From positions 5,592 through 69,591 of the forward strand of contig NZ_LGHP01000001.1 in NCBI RefSeq assembly GCF_001280845.1: DNA of 64,000 nt. The letters run 5' to 3'. Below the pieces are notes generated by a model, which did no database searches, was not told where the DNA came from, and worked only from the letters and a program-made list of their open reading frames with translations. This document shows positions 16,434 through 25,531 of this stretch, in pieces. Numbering within the stretch: position 1 is the first letter of the stretch; every line of letters begins with the position of its first letter. This DNA is from Bacillus sp. FJAT-28004. GTDB taxonomy: Bacteria; Bacillota; Bacilli; Paenibacillales; Paenibacillaceae. The position numbers and the translations under genes are program-made.

Positions 16434-17765
16434 ATGAAAGGAAATTTGAAGCTGGTTGTCATTGGCGGCGGATCGTCCTATACCCCGGAATTGATCGAGG
16501 GTGTTATACAGCACCATGGACAGCTGCCTATCGGAGAGATTTGGCTGGTGGATATTGAAGCAGGGGCTGCAAAGCTGCAGATCATCACAGAATTGAGCAA
16601 GAGAATGGTTGAGAAATCCAAACTTCTCATTGAAATCCATGCCACCACGGACCGCAGAAAAGCGATTGCAGGAGCAGATTTTGTATGTACGCAAATTCGA
16701 GTTGGCATGTTGGAGGCGCGGAAATGGGATGAACAAATCCCGCTGAAATATGAAGTGATTGGTCAAGAAACTACGGGGCCTGGCGGCCTGATGAATGGCT
16801 TGCGAACCATTCCTGTCATTCTCGACATATGCAGAGATATGGAGGAGCTTGCCCCAGACGCTTGGCTGTTGAATTTCACTAACCCTGCCGGTATGGTGAC
16901 AGAAGCGGTGCTGAAGCACTCCAACGTGAAGAGTGTGGGGCTATGTAATTCGCCGATTGGCTTCCAGAAATGGCTGGCAGAATTTTTCGAGCTTCCCTCC
17001 GAACGCATATATTCGGAATTCGTGGGGATCAACCATTTGCACTGGGTATCTGACGTATTCGTTGATGGAGTGAGCCGCATTCAGCAATTAATCGATTATC
17101 CGCAAACGTATCATGCCAGCAATGTTCCTTATCAGGATTGGAGTCATCGATTTCTCAGTTCTTTGAAAGCGATTCCATCCTATTATTTGAGCTATTACTA
17201 TAGGACGGATGAGCTGCTGCAGGAGCAGAGAGAGGCGGGTCGAACTAGCGGTTCGCGGGCGGAGGTTGTTCAGCGTTTGGAGAATGAGTTGTTCGAGCTC
17301 TATCGTGACCCCGAGTTGGCCGAAAAACCGAAGCAATTGGAGCAAAGAGGAGGAGCGTACTATTCAGAAGCTGCGGTGCTGCTGATGAAGTCATTACACA
17401 ACGATACAAGAGATATTCAAACCTTGAATGTGAGGAATGGCAGGATCATAGATTTCTTGCCGGAGGACGCTTCGATCGAAGTGAATTGTGTGGTGACCAA
17501 GCAAGGTCCCATTCCGCTGCCCCTGTCCAAGATTCCCGAATCCATTAAGGGAGTGCTTGCCGCCGTTAAACAGTGTGAAAGCTTGACCATCGAGGCCGCA
17601 GTACATGGTGATCATGGTCTAGCTTTGCAAGCCATGGTTCATCACCCGTTGGTTCCATCGGTACATATCGCAGAACAGCTGTTAGACGAAATGATGCAAT
17701 GCAACCAAGCCTACTTACCTTTATTTCATTCATCTAATCCTGGCAAAGGAGTGAAAGGCGGATGA
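16434..17765 (+). CDS. Family GH4 6-phospho-glycosidase
   Basis: 443 residues from ATG 16434 (AAAGGA 10 nt upstream; the ATG at 16425 is too close to it). The Rossmann-like NAD site GGGSSYTPE is near residue 12. The Mn-binding LCNSPIG (C-x-x-P) and GINHLHW motifs are the GH4 signature. These enzymes use NAD+ and Mn2+ in an oxidation-elimination mechanism on 6-phosphorylated glycosides. Sequence alone does not tell alpha- from beta-specificity, though the LicH/CelF-like look favours beta. No PTS is nearby, so a kinase-made substrate phosphate would be required; the upstream kinase could supply it. The stop overlaps the next gene by 4 bp. Confidence 0.9.
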   Translation: MKGNLKLVVIGGGSSYTPELIEGVIQHHGQLPIGEIWLVDIEAGAAKLQIITELSKRMVEKSKLLIEIHATTDRRKAIAGADFVCTQIRVGMLEARKWDEQIPLKYEVIGQETTGPGGLMNGLRTIPVILDICRDMEELAPDAWLLNFTNPAGMVTEAVLKHSNVKSVGLCNSPIGFQKWLAEFFELPSERIYSEFVGINHLHWVSDVFVDGVSRIQQLIDYPQTYHASNVPYQDWSHRFLSSLKAIPSYYLSYYYRTDELLQEQREAGRTSGSRAEVVQRLENELFELYRDPELAEKPKQLEQRGGAYYSEAAVLLMKSLHNDTRDIQTLNVRNGRIIDFLPEDASIEVNCVVTKQGPIPLPLSKIPESIKGVLAAVKQCESLTIEAAVHGDHGLALQAMVHHPLVPSVHIAEQLLDEMMQCNQAYLPLFHSSNPGKGVKGG

Positions 17766-18688
17766 AAATCAACGCAAAGCCATCTAGACGCAGCTTATTT
17801 ATGAAACAATGGGATCTTCAATCCATGGTAATACCCGGAGTCATTTTCGTATTTGTATTCAGTTATATTCCGATGTATGGAGTGTTAATGGCCTTTCAGC
17901 AATATGACATTTTCGCTGGGATTTGGGATAGTCGTTGGGTCGGCTGGACTAATTTCCGTCTATTTTTCAATGCTCCGGAATTTTCCAATGTGCTGCGCAA
18001 CACAATTGCCATTAGTTTGTTGAAGCTGCTCATTTCTTTCCCGGCACCGATCATTTTGGCTCTCATGCTCAATGAGATTGGAAATATGGCTTTTAAACGT
18101 ATCATTCAAACGGTCAGTTACCTGCCTTATTTTCTATCCTGGGTCATTGTATCCGGCTTCGTCGTCTCATTACTATCGGTTGATAACGGTACAGCCAACA
18201 TTCTTCTTGAAAAAATGAATCTCATAGAGAATCCCATAAATTTTCTATCCATACCTGAGTACTTCTGGACGATTCTAGTAAGCGTCAACGTATGGAAGGA
18301 GGTTGGGTTTGCAAGTATTGTCTACCTAGCGGCCATTGCTGGAGTGGATCCAACGCTGTATGAAGCAGCATCTATAGACGGAGCAAGCCGATTTAAGCAA
18401 ATTTATTTAGTCACACTGCCATGTATAACCCCGGTTATTATCATCTTCATGATATTGGCGATTGGCGGGATACTTAGTGCGGGATTCGAAGATATTCTGT
18501 TGCTAGCCACCAATCCCATCCTCAGAGAATATTCAGATGTCATAGATACCTATGTTTATCGTGTAGGCATTCAAAATTCACGGTTCTCTTACGCGACAGC
18601 TGTTGGTTTGTTCAAGTCCATTATTAGTGTTGCTTTATTGTTAATAGCGAATAGATTGGCACGCAAGGCGGGAGTTAGTCTGTGGTAA
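17762..18688 (+). CDS. Carbohydrate ABC transporter permease (LplB type)
   Basis: 308 residues, six membrane segments. The EAA loop toward the C-terminal half reads YEAASIDGASRFKQIYLVTLP, the contact point for the ATPase. The family imports oligosaccharides in Paenibacillus and Bacillus. It overlaps the GH4 gene by 4 bp and pairs with the next gene. No ATP-binding gene is present in the locus; a shared MsmX-like ATPase encoded elsewhere would be needed. Confidence 0.93.
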   Translation: MKINAKPSRRSLFMKQWDLQSMVIPGVIFVFVFSYIPMYGVLMAFQQYDIFAGIWDSRWVGWTNFRLFFNAPEFSNVLRNTIAISLLKLLISFPAPIILALMLNEIGNMAFKRIIQTVSYLPYFLSWVIVSGFVVSLLSVDNGTANILLEKMNLIENPINFLSIPEYFWTILVSVNVWKEVGFASIVYLAAIAGVDPTLYEAASIDGASRFKQIYLVTLPCITPVIIIFMILAIGGILSAGFEDILLLATNPILREYSDVIDTYVYRVGIQNSRFSYATAVGLFKSIISVALLLIANRLARKAGVSLW

Positions 18689-18720
18689 TTCATACTGCAA
18701 TATAAAGGGGGGATGCAAGC

Positions 18721-19611
18721 ATGAGGCTTAGCACGGGTGATAAGGTGTTTCAGACTTTTATATATGTAAGCCTGATCATTTTGGGAATAGTGATGTTCTA
18801 TCCTTTCTGGAACTCTCTGGTTATATCCTTTAATGAAGGAAGAGATACGTCACTGGGCGGAGTCACGATCTGGCCGAGGGTATTTACACTTGAAAATTAT
18901 AATGTTGTATTCAAGGATACTCGGTTGTTGAACTCCTTCTGGATCTCGGTGATGCGTACTGTAATCGGTACGATTATGTCCGTATTCGTTACGTCGCTGC
19001 TGGCATACGGGATGTCTAAGAAAGAACTGCTGCTAAGGAACAACTATATGGTTTTCTTCATTGTGACGATGTTTTTCAGTGGCGGGTTAATTCCGACCTT
19101 CCTGCTAGTGCGAAATCTTGGATTGATGAACACGTTCTGGGTCATGATTATTCCGGGATTAATCAGTGTTTATCATATGATAATCTTTCGTACCTTCTTC
19201 TCCTCACTTCCCGATGGTCTGGAAGAATCGGCGAAGATTGATGGCTGCAGCAATTACGGAATCTTCTTTCGAATTGTTGTGCCTATCTCGGGACCAATCA
19301 TAGCTACGATCGGATTATTTACGGCAGTTGGTCATTGGAATGATTGGTTTACCGGAGCCATTTATATTTCCAAGGATGAGCTATTGCCGATTCAGACCTT
19401 ATTAAGGCAAATTATGAACTCGAATATCATGACAGAAATGTCATCCGGCAATGCAATCGCCATGGAGCATATCAACAGAAACCGAAGTATAACGACAAAA
19501 TCTCTCCTGATGGCTACGATGATGGTTGCTACTATTCCCATAATTCTGACATACCCTTTTCTGCAGAAATACTTTGTCAAAGGGGTATTGATCGGTTCGA
19601 TAAAGGGATAG
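18721..19611 (+). CDS. Carbohydrate ABC transporter permease (LplC/YtcP type)
   Basis: 296 residues with six membrane segments and the EAA motif EESAKIDGCSNYGIFFRIVVP. It ends in the FVKGVLIGSIKG tail typical of LplC-like permeases. A GGGGGG-type ribosome site precedes ATG 18721. It forms the second half of the permease dimer with the gene upstream. Confidence 0.93.
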   Translation: MRLSTGDKVFQTFIYVSLIILGIVMFYPFWNSLVISFNEGRDTSLGGVTIWPRVFTLENYNVVFKDTRLLNSFWISVMRTVIGTIMSVFVTSLLAYGMSKKELLLRNNYMVFFIVTMFFSGGLIPTFLLVRNLGLMNTFWVMIIPGLISVYHMIIFRTFFSSLPDGLEESAKIDGCSNYGIFFRIVVPISGPIIATIGLFTAVGHWNDWFTGAIYISKDELLPIQTLLRQIMNSNIMTEMSSGNAIAMEHINRNRSITTKSLLMATMMVATIPIILTYPFLQKYFVKGVLIGSIKG

Positions 19612-19643
19612 TCCCAATAAAAAAAAAGAAGGTAGGGGAAAAA

Positions 19644-21269
19644 ATGATTACAAGATTAAGATGGGTATCGTTGTTTATTGTTGTCCTAATGGTTTTTCTG
19701 GCTGCTTGTTCAAACAATAATAATGAGCCGAAAGCATCGAACAACCCGAATAATTCGGAAGGAAATGAGGGTTCGAAGTCGGTAACGTTTTCATTTTATG
19801 GCCATTATGATTGGTTAACTACGGCGCCATGGGCTGATAACGAGGCGACCAAATGGATTTTGGACAACAAGAAAGTTACTGTTAAACCGATTCAAGCCGG
19901 CGGCGCATCTGTGGAGAAGCTAAACACGATGATTGTCTCTAACGATCTGCCAGATGTCATATTTACTGATCGAGGAGAGACCGTCGATCGCTTGGTTCAA
20001 GCAGGAAAGCTTGTGGCACTTGATGAGTATTACGAGAAGTATCCCAATTTTAAAAAATATGTGAAGGAATCCACGCTGAATCTGCTTCGATCCGAGGATG
20101 GGAAAATCTATCAAATTCCAAATTGGTATACGTCTGGAACCTTTGGGAACGGCGGATGGATGATAAACATAGAAATTTATAATGAACTCGGCAGACCGAA
20201 GCTGGAAACATACGATGATCTATATAATTACTTAATTAAAGTCAGAGACACGTACCCAGATGTTGTTCCGCTTGAAGTTGGCGAGAAGGGTGCCGGTTTG
20301 GAAATGATGTACGGAGGCTTCAAAGAAGGTGTAACTAGTAATTTCATTGGATTGCGGGGTTATCCGGAAGGCGACAAGCTAGTCTCGATTTACGAGGACT
20401 CTGCGTTCCAGGAAACGATGAAGTATATTAGCAAGCTATTCAGAGAGAGGCTGATTACCCAAGATGCAATTACACAAACTCAGGATGCAGTCAAAGAAAA
20501 AGTAAACACAGGCCGTGTGGCTGTCATGGTCGAATCAAATATTACTACTTACGGAGCGGAAGGGCATCGTGAAGTGACTAAGGTTAAACCAGACGGTGGT
20601 TATGAAATTTTATGGCCGGTTCATAAAGCTGGATTGGACAAAAATAATATATTTGTGAGCGGATTCGAAAGCTTAGGATGGAATGTCAACGTTATTACGA
20701 CCGAAGCCAAGGATCCGGAAGCAATCTTCGCTTATTATGACTGGATTACAGGACCAGAAGGACAGAAGGTCTTATTTTTCGGACCACAAGGTCTGTATTG
20801 GGATGAGCAAAATGAGGATGGATCGCCAATTCCGAATGAAAACTATTCAACTGGAGACGTCAATAAGCGATCTGAAACGATGAGGAAATTCGAAGATTTC
20901 AACTGGGCCGGCAATACGACCTTTATTGATAAAGCCAAGGTAAACTTGGAGATGGCCTTGTCAGAAGAGCTAAGATCATGGGAGACGATTGCACAAAGCA
21001 CGGTCACTTGGAAGACAGCGAAGGATATTACCGAATTCGTCAATGTGGATCCGCTGCCTGACTCAGAGCTCGGCATTATCTCACAGCAAATCTCTGATAT
21101 TTACACAGTAGCCTTCGCGAATATGGTGTTTGCTAAATCCGATGATGAGGTCGTATCCATTATAGAGAAAACAGCTAAAGATGCAGAAAAAGCAGGACTG
21201 GAGCGGCTGTTGGAATTTAAAACTGAGAGATGGCAGGCGAATGTTAAAAAAATTAATGCTGATTATTGA
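19644..21269 (+). CDS. Extracellular solute-binding lipoprotein
   Basis: 541 residues. The signal peptide ends in a clear lipobox FLAAC (Cys at about residue 22), followed by an Asn/Ser-rich flexible linker and a long two-lobed binding domain of the LplA-like cluster, which is larger than ordinary maltose-binding proteins. It would capture oligosaccharides at the cell surface for the two permeases encoded just before. GGTAGGGG precedes the ATG. Confidence 0.9.
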   Translation: MITRLRWVSLFIVVLMVFLAACSNNNNEPKASNNPNNSEGNEGSKSVTFSFYGHYDWLTTAPWADNEATKWILDNKKVTVKPIQAGGASVEKLNTMIVSNDLPDVIFTDRGETVDRLVQAGKLVALDEYYEKYPNFKKYVKESTLNLLRSEDGKIYQIPNWYTSGTFGNGGWMINIEIYNELGRPKLETYDDLYNYLIKVRDTYPDVVPLEVGEKGAGLEMMYGGFKEGVTSNFIGLRGYPEGDKLVSIYEDSAFQETMKYISKLFRERLITQDAITQTQDAVKEKVNTGRVAVMVESNITTYGAEGHREVTKVKPDGGYEILWPVHKAGLDKNNIFVSGFESLGWNVNVITTEAKDPEAIFAYYDWITGPEGQKVLFFGPQGLYWDEQNEDGSPIPNENYSTGDVNKRSETMRKFEDFNWAGNTTFIDKAKVNLEMALSEELRSWETIAQSTVTWKTAKDITEFVNVDPLPDSELGIISQQISDIYTVAFANMVFAKSDDEVVSIIEKTAKDAEKAGLERLLEFKTERWQANVKKINADY

Positions 21270-21314
21270 GTGGCAGCAAGGTGTAACCCAAATCTACAAT
21301 AGGGGGGCCGGAGA

Positions 21315-23669
21315 ATGAGTCATTTAAAATCATATAGGATAATCATATTAACGCTAATTTTTAGTATGCTCTTCACTTCATTTAGCTTTGCAGCGGAGGC
21401 AAAATCGGAATTGGATACTGCCGATCATAGTGCTAATAAGGAATTAACAGAATGGATGGATAAGGGGTGGTTGAAAGGCTACGGGGATGGTTCAATTCAG
21501 CCGGACCAGCTTTTAACGAGAGCTGAATTTGTGGCTTTAGTCAATCGATCCTTTCAATTCACGAATGAATCTGAGGTGACCTTTCAGGATGTACCTGTGA
21601 ATAGTTGGTTTTATCAAGATGTTGCCAGGGCTGTCGCAGCGGGCTATATCAACGGCAAGAGTGCAAAGCAGTTCGCGCCGCGAGATTCCATTACAAGGCA
21701 GCAAGCTGCTGTCGTCATAAATCGTTTGCTTCAATTGCAAGCGGAAGAACCTGCAGCGATTATGGAATTTGCAGATAGTGAACAATTTGCCGAATGGGCC
21801 AAGGAAGCTATTGGCAATGTAGTCACTCACGGAATCATGCGCGGATATAATTCTGAAAATATTTTTAGCCCGCTAAATCCTTTGACACGTGCGGAGATGG
21901 TGGTTATCTTGAACCGCTCGCTGCAAGTTAAATTAAGCCAATCTCCTAAAGAACCAGGAAATGGGAATGTCAGTGGAAACGGAAATAACGGAAATGGCAA
22001 TAACGGTGGTGTAACCACGCCAGTTGAAGAAGAGAACACGCCTTTCATGACCGAGATTACGGTACGGACGGTTAACCAATTTCGAAATGCAAATGATGTA
22101 GCGGACTTTGTTGAGCAAGCCGTTAAGTACAATGTGGATATTATTAATATGAGTGTCAAGCAGGATGAAGACGATGAGGTGCCTTCCGGTCATGTATTCT
22201 ATGACAGTGCGATTGCCCCGATTGCCAATGGCTATGAGAGCTTCGATGCGCTTCAGCATGTGATCACGCAGGCGCATCAGAATGGTATCGAGGTTCGCGC
22301 ATGGATTCCTCAGTTTCACGATCAGGCAGCCTTTCATGTGGATCCTAGCTGGCAGATGCACGCTTTAGTTGACGGTATTGTAGTGCCTTATACAGGTTCG
22401 AATAGCAGTGAATATTTTGTCAACCCGATCCATCCGGATGTTCAAGCCTATCAACGCTCGATTATTGAAGAGGTTGTAAGCAACTATGATATCGATGGAG
22501 TCGTATTGGATTGGTTGAGATTCGACAATTACAACATGGATGTAAGCAGCTATACAGTTAACTTATATGAGAGTAAATACGGGTATTCTCCACTCGATAT
22601 TAACTTTGATGAAGATTCTGCCCGCAGAGATGAATGGAATGAATGGAGAACGAATCAAATAGGCGGTTATGTGCAGAATGTTCGTGAGGATATCGACGAG
22701 ATTAAAGCGGGCATGGAGCTGGGCGTTTTCATTTTGCCGCCGGAATTCGTAGAAGTTGGGCAGAACGCTTCGAAGTTCAAGGATGCAGTTGATTTTGTCG
22801 CACCGATGGCTTATTTCGATGATTGGGGCTTCAATGAGGAATGGGTCTTTGACGAGAATGGGATTTTATCTGATACATCGTCTCTTGTTGGTCCTGGTGT
22901 AGCGATTGTGCCAACGCTGGATGACAATTGGACGGATGACGAATATCAAGCCGTTTATGGAGGGATTAGAGAGAATTTCCCTGCTGTTACGCATCTCTCC
23001 TACTTTAATTATGGCGCATGGGACTGGAATGTGCTTAAGGCAATCGATGAGAGAAGATCATGGCCAACGGCAGGCTGGGAGCCTCCTGTGGAACAGGATT
23101 ATGAAGCCGATCTGCCTCAGCCTTGGCAAGCTAGAAATATCGGGTTGAAGTCAGGCGATGCTTCCTATAATACGGTGGACGGGGCATTCAAGTTGACAGG
23201 CAGCTCAACCGATATTTGGGGAAATAACGATCTATTGAATTATATTTATCAGCCATTGCAAGGGGATGGGGCGATTATAACGCAAGTGGCTGTAATGGAA
23301 GAAATGAGTGAGTGGGCCAAAGCGGGCTTGATGATTCGCGAGACGCTGAATGTGGACGCTAAGCATGTAGATATGATGGTTACCCCCGCCAATGGAGTCA
23401 CCTTTCAATATCGGGAGAATACGGGAGAAGGCACTGTCGATCAGACGATGGCTGGGAGTCCGCCAGTGTGGCTTAAGCTGAATCGCAGCGGCAATGTATT
23501 TACCGGTTCAATCTCTGATAATGGAGAGGACTGGACGGTAGTCAGCAGTTTTGAAGCTGTTATGAGTGAAAATGTCTATATAGGCTTAGCACTAAGCAAT
23601 CCAGCCAGTACAAGTGATAATCAGGCAGTGTTCACTAATGTTCAGATTATTGCAGCTGACGAAAGCTAA
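21315..23669 (+). CDS. SLH-anchored DUF187/GHL10-like glycoside hydrolase
   Basis: 784 residues. Signal peptide (about 1-27), three SLH domains at about 35-205 for binding pyruvylated cell-wall polymer, a Gly/Asn-rich linker, then a GHL10-like domain (about 240-585) with the same motifs as the protein at 12036-14261. One C-terminal beta-sandwich follows with WAKAGLMIRETL. It is thus the wall-bound partner of the released enzyme: same catalytic domain, different anchoring, one sandwich instead of two. Long stretches are identical in DNA between the two genes. Last gene of the carbohydrate locus. Confidence 0.88.
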   Translation: MSHLKSYRIIILTLIFSMLFTSFSFAAEAKSELDTADHSANKELTEWMDKGWLKGYGDGSIQPDQLLTRAEFVALVNRSFQFTNESEVTFQDVPVNSWFYQDVARAVAAGYINGKSAKQFAPRDSITRQQAAVVINRLLQLQAEEPAAIMEFADSEQFAEWAKEAIGNVVTHGIMRGYNSENIFSPLNPLTRAEMVVILNRSLQVKLSQSPKEPGNGNVSGNGNNGNGNNGGVTTPVEEENTPFMTEITVRTVNQFRNANDVADFVEQAVKYNVDIINMSVKQDEDDEVPSGHVFYDSAIAPIANGYESFDALQHVITQAHQNGIEVRAWIPQFHDQAAFHVDPSWQMHALVDGIVVPYTGSNSSEYFVNPIHPDVQAYQRSIIEEVVSNYDIDGVVLDWLRFDNYNMDVSSYTVNLYESKYGYSPLDINFDEDSARRDEWNEWRTNQIGGYVQNVREDIDEIKAGMELGVFILPPEFVEVGQNASKFKDAVDFVAPMAYFDDWGFNEEWVFDENGILSDTSSLVGPGVAIVPTLDDNWTDDEYQAVYGGIRENFPAVTHLSYFNYGAWDWNVLKAIDERRSWPTAGWEPPVEQDYEADLPQPWQARNIGLKSGDASYNTVDGAFKLTGSSTDIWGNNDLLNYIYQPLQGDGAIITQVAVMEEMSEWAKAGLMIRETLNVDAKHVDMMVTPANGVTFQYRENTGEGTVDQTMAGSPPVWLKLNRSGNVFTGSISDNGEDWTVVSSFEAVMSENVYIGLALSNPASTSDNQAVFTNVQIIAADES

Positions 23670-23681
23670 AAAGAAACGATA

Positions 23682-23769
23682 TTAAACTAACGAATAACGA
23701 TCGTTCAGTATCAAGAGGGCTACCAGTCGTGTAGCCCTTTGATACGCTAAAGGGCAGTATCTCCAGTTA
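23682..23769 (+). repeat. Dispersed a-hairpin-b element, copy 4
   Basis: Half-site a (23682-23708) is TTAAACTA, an 11-nt centre ACGAATAACGA, TCGTTCAG. The hairpin is 23709-23744 (GGGCTAC with GTAGCCC). Half-site b (23745-23769) keeps GCTA-AAGGGCAG but its right arm is worn. It lies 12 bp after the SLH glycosidase stop and may serve as its terminator. The rest of 23770-24023 holds a possible 18-codon leader ORF (ATG 23911) and a 7-bp stem (CGGAAGG 23956-23962 with CCTTCCG 23981-23987). Confidence 0.8.
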
Positions 23770-24023
23770 TATTTTAGTTCAAGAAAGCAGAGGCATTATA
23801 AGACTTTATTTTCGAGACCTCCTATACTTAATAGGAACAAGATTATATTGGACATTTTTTACATAACAGCGTTATAGTTGGTGTATATAATTGGAAGGCG
23901 AGTGATTAAGATGAACAAAAACAAATTTGCTGATAACCCTAATAATTCAGAGGCGCGGAAGGGATAGCGACATGCTTTAGCCTTCCGTGTAGGAGAAAGT
24001 CCACAACATGGAGGGAAAAATAA

Positions 24024-24779
24024 ATGTTTTATACTAATGGTTCCTATCAAGGCATTGTAGCAGAAACCTATGATATTTGGTGGCATGGCGACATATTTTT
24101 TGATACGCAATTTTACGAGAAGCTAATGAATGAAGTGCCAGGACTGGCTCTGGAGATTGGTTGTGGAACAGGAAGATTATTATTACCGTACTTAAGTGCT
24201 GGGTTTGAGGTTGAAGGCGTTGATTGCTCAGAAGATATGCTGGATACTTGCAGACTCAAAGCTAAAGAAAAGGATCTTTCTCCTGTTTTGTATCAGCAGT
24301 ACATGCAAGAGCTGGATTTACCCCGAAAGTACAAGACTATATTTATTCCGCTTGCTTCCTTTATGCTCGTGGCAGAAAGAGAAGAAGCTATGAGCGTTTT
24401 AAGCAAACTATACTTGCTTCTTGAAGAAGGCGGGCAAGTGGTAATCCCTTTGTTTATTCCCAAAGATGCAGAAAAGAAAGAATGGACTGTTGGCGCCTCA
24501 GGTAAACGAAATGATGGTTCAGAAGTTATGGTGAGTTCAACATCAACCATAAATTATCTTGAACAATTGCAAACGAAGGTAGAGCGTTATGAAATTATTC
24601 GAGATCATGAGTTAATTGAAACGAAGTTTTATACAATGAAGCTGCGATGGTATTACAAGTATGAATTCATGATGATGCTCGAGAAATTTGGATTCAAAGA
24701 CATTTCTATTTATGGCGGTTATCATTTTCAACCATTGAATGACGACCAGAATTTTATGATTTTTAGAGCAAGAAAGTAA
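24024..24779 (+). CDS. Class I SAM-dependent methyltransferase
   Basis: 251 residues from ATG 24024 with GGAGGG upstream. The SAM-binding motif I reads LEIGCGTGRLLLPY near residue 42, the acidic end of strand 2 is GVDCSEDML, and the fold continues in the usual order. It transfers a methyl group from SAM; the acceptor cannot be told from sequence. Stand-alone gene between repeat copy 4 and a terminator. Confidence 0.85.
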   Translation: MFYTNGSYQGIVAETYDIWWHGDIFFDTQFYEKLMNEVPGLALEIGCGTGRLLLPYLSAGFEVEGVDCSEDMLDTCRLKAKEKDLSPVLYQQYMQELDLPRKYKTIFIPLASFMLVAEREEAMSVLSKLYLLLEEGGQVVIPLFIPKDAEKKEWTVGASGKRNDGSEVMVSSTSTINYLEQLQTKVERYEIIRDHELIETKFYTMKLRWYYKYEFMMMLEKFGFKDISIYGGYHFQPLNDDQNFMIFRARK

Positions 24780-24808
24780 GTCTAGACTACGCTTGGAATT
24801 AGACACAG

Positions 24809-24843
24809 AAGGCTGCCGACATTTTTTAATGGCGGCCTTTTTT
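24809..24843 (+). terminator. Intrinsic terminator
   Basis: AAGGCTGCC and GGCGGCCTT arms followed by a T run, 30 bp after the methyltransferase stop. Confidence 0.7.
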
Positions 24844-24896
24844 GCTTTGCTAGCTGGCAGCATTGCAAATACAATTAAAGATGAGAGGGTGAGGGT

Positions 24897-25421
24897 ATGA
24901 ATGATCTTCGTTATCCGATCGGACAATTTGAACTCATGCAGCATGAGACGTTAGAGCTTCGCAATAGCTGGATTGAGGATGTCTCGCGAATATCCCCCAT
25001 TCTTCGGCAAACGGTGCAAAACTTATCCACTGAGCAGCTGCTTTTACAATATCGTCCGGGCAGTTGGACCGTTAGGCAGGTTGTCCACCATATGGCCGAC
25101 AACGATATGAATGCCTTTATCCGTTTCAAGAGAGCGCTAACGGAGGATAATCCAACGGCTAGCTCGTATCGAGAAGATTTGTGGGCAGAACTAAGCGATT
25201 ATGAGACACCTGTTGAGACTTCGCTAGTTCTCCTCGAAGCTATTCATGATCGATTTACAGCCATCCTACGTACATTACATCCATCAGATTTTCAACGATC
25301 ATTTACAAGTCCTACTCACGGCCTAATGAGTCTTGATGCCGCGCTTCAAAGATTTTCTTGGCATGGTCGGCATCATATCGCACAGATCACTTCCATATTC
25401 CAAAAAGATCGTTATCTCTAG
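24897..25421 (+). CDS. DinB-superfamily metal-dependent protein (YfiT/BstA-like)
   Basis: 174 residues, a four-helix bundle of the DinB/YfiT type. Three metal-ligand histidines are visible: one in VVHHMADND (near residue 65) and two in FSWHGRHHIAQI near the C-terminus. The opening DLRYPIGQFE is characteristic of YfiT proteins, described as putative metal-dependent hydrolases or bacillithiol transferases. Probably a detoxification role. Good ribosome site before ATG 24897. Confidence 0.85.
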   Translation: MNDLRYPIGQFELMQHETLELRNSWIEDVSRISPILRQTVQNLSTEQLLLQYRPGSWTVRQVVHHMADNDMNAFIRFKRALTEDNPTASSYREDLWAELSDYETPVETSLVLLEAIHDRFTAILRTLHPSDFQRSFTSPTHGLMSLDAALQRFSWHGRHHIAQITSIFQKDRYL

Positions 25422-25531
25422 CAGTTAACGCAGAGCTTCCAATGAAAGAGCGGTTGTCAGGTTTTGCTGCCAGGTATACAATGTGTAAGGAGAAAATCAG
25501 AATTAGTTATATTAAAGGGAGTGCAACAGGT

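Noticed and set aside
23911..23967. Possible 18-codon leader peptide gene before the methyltransferase
   Set aside because: Weak ribosome site, no recognisable attenuator and no amino-acid bias; kept only as a note in the intergenic description.
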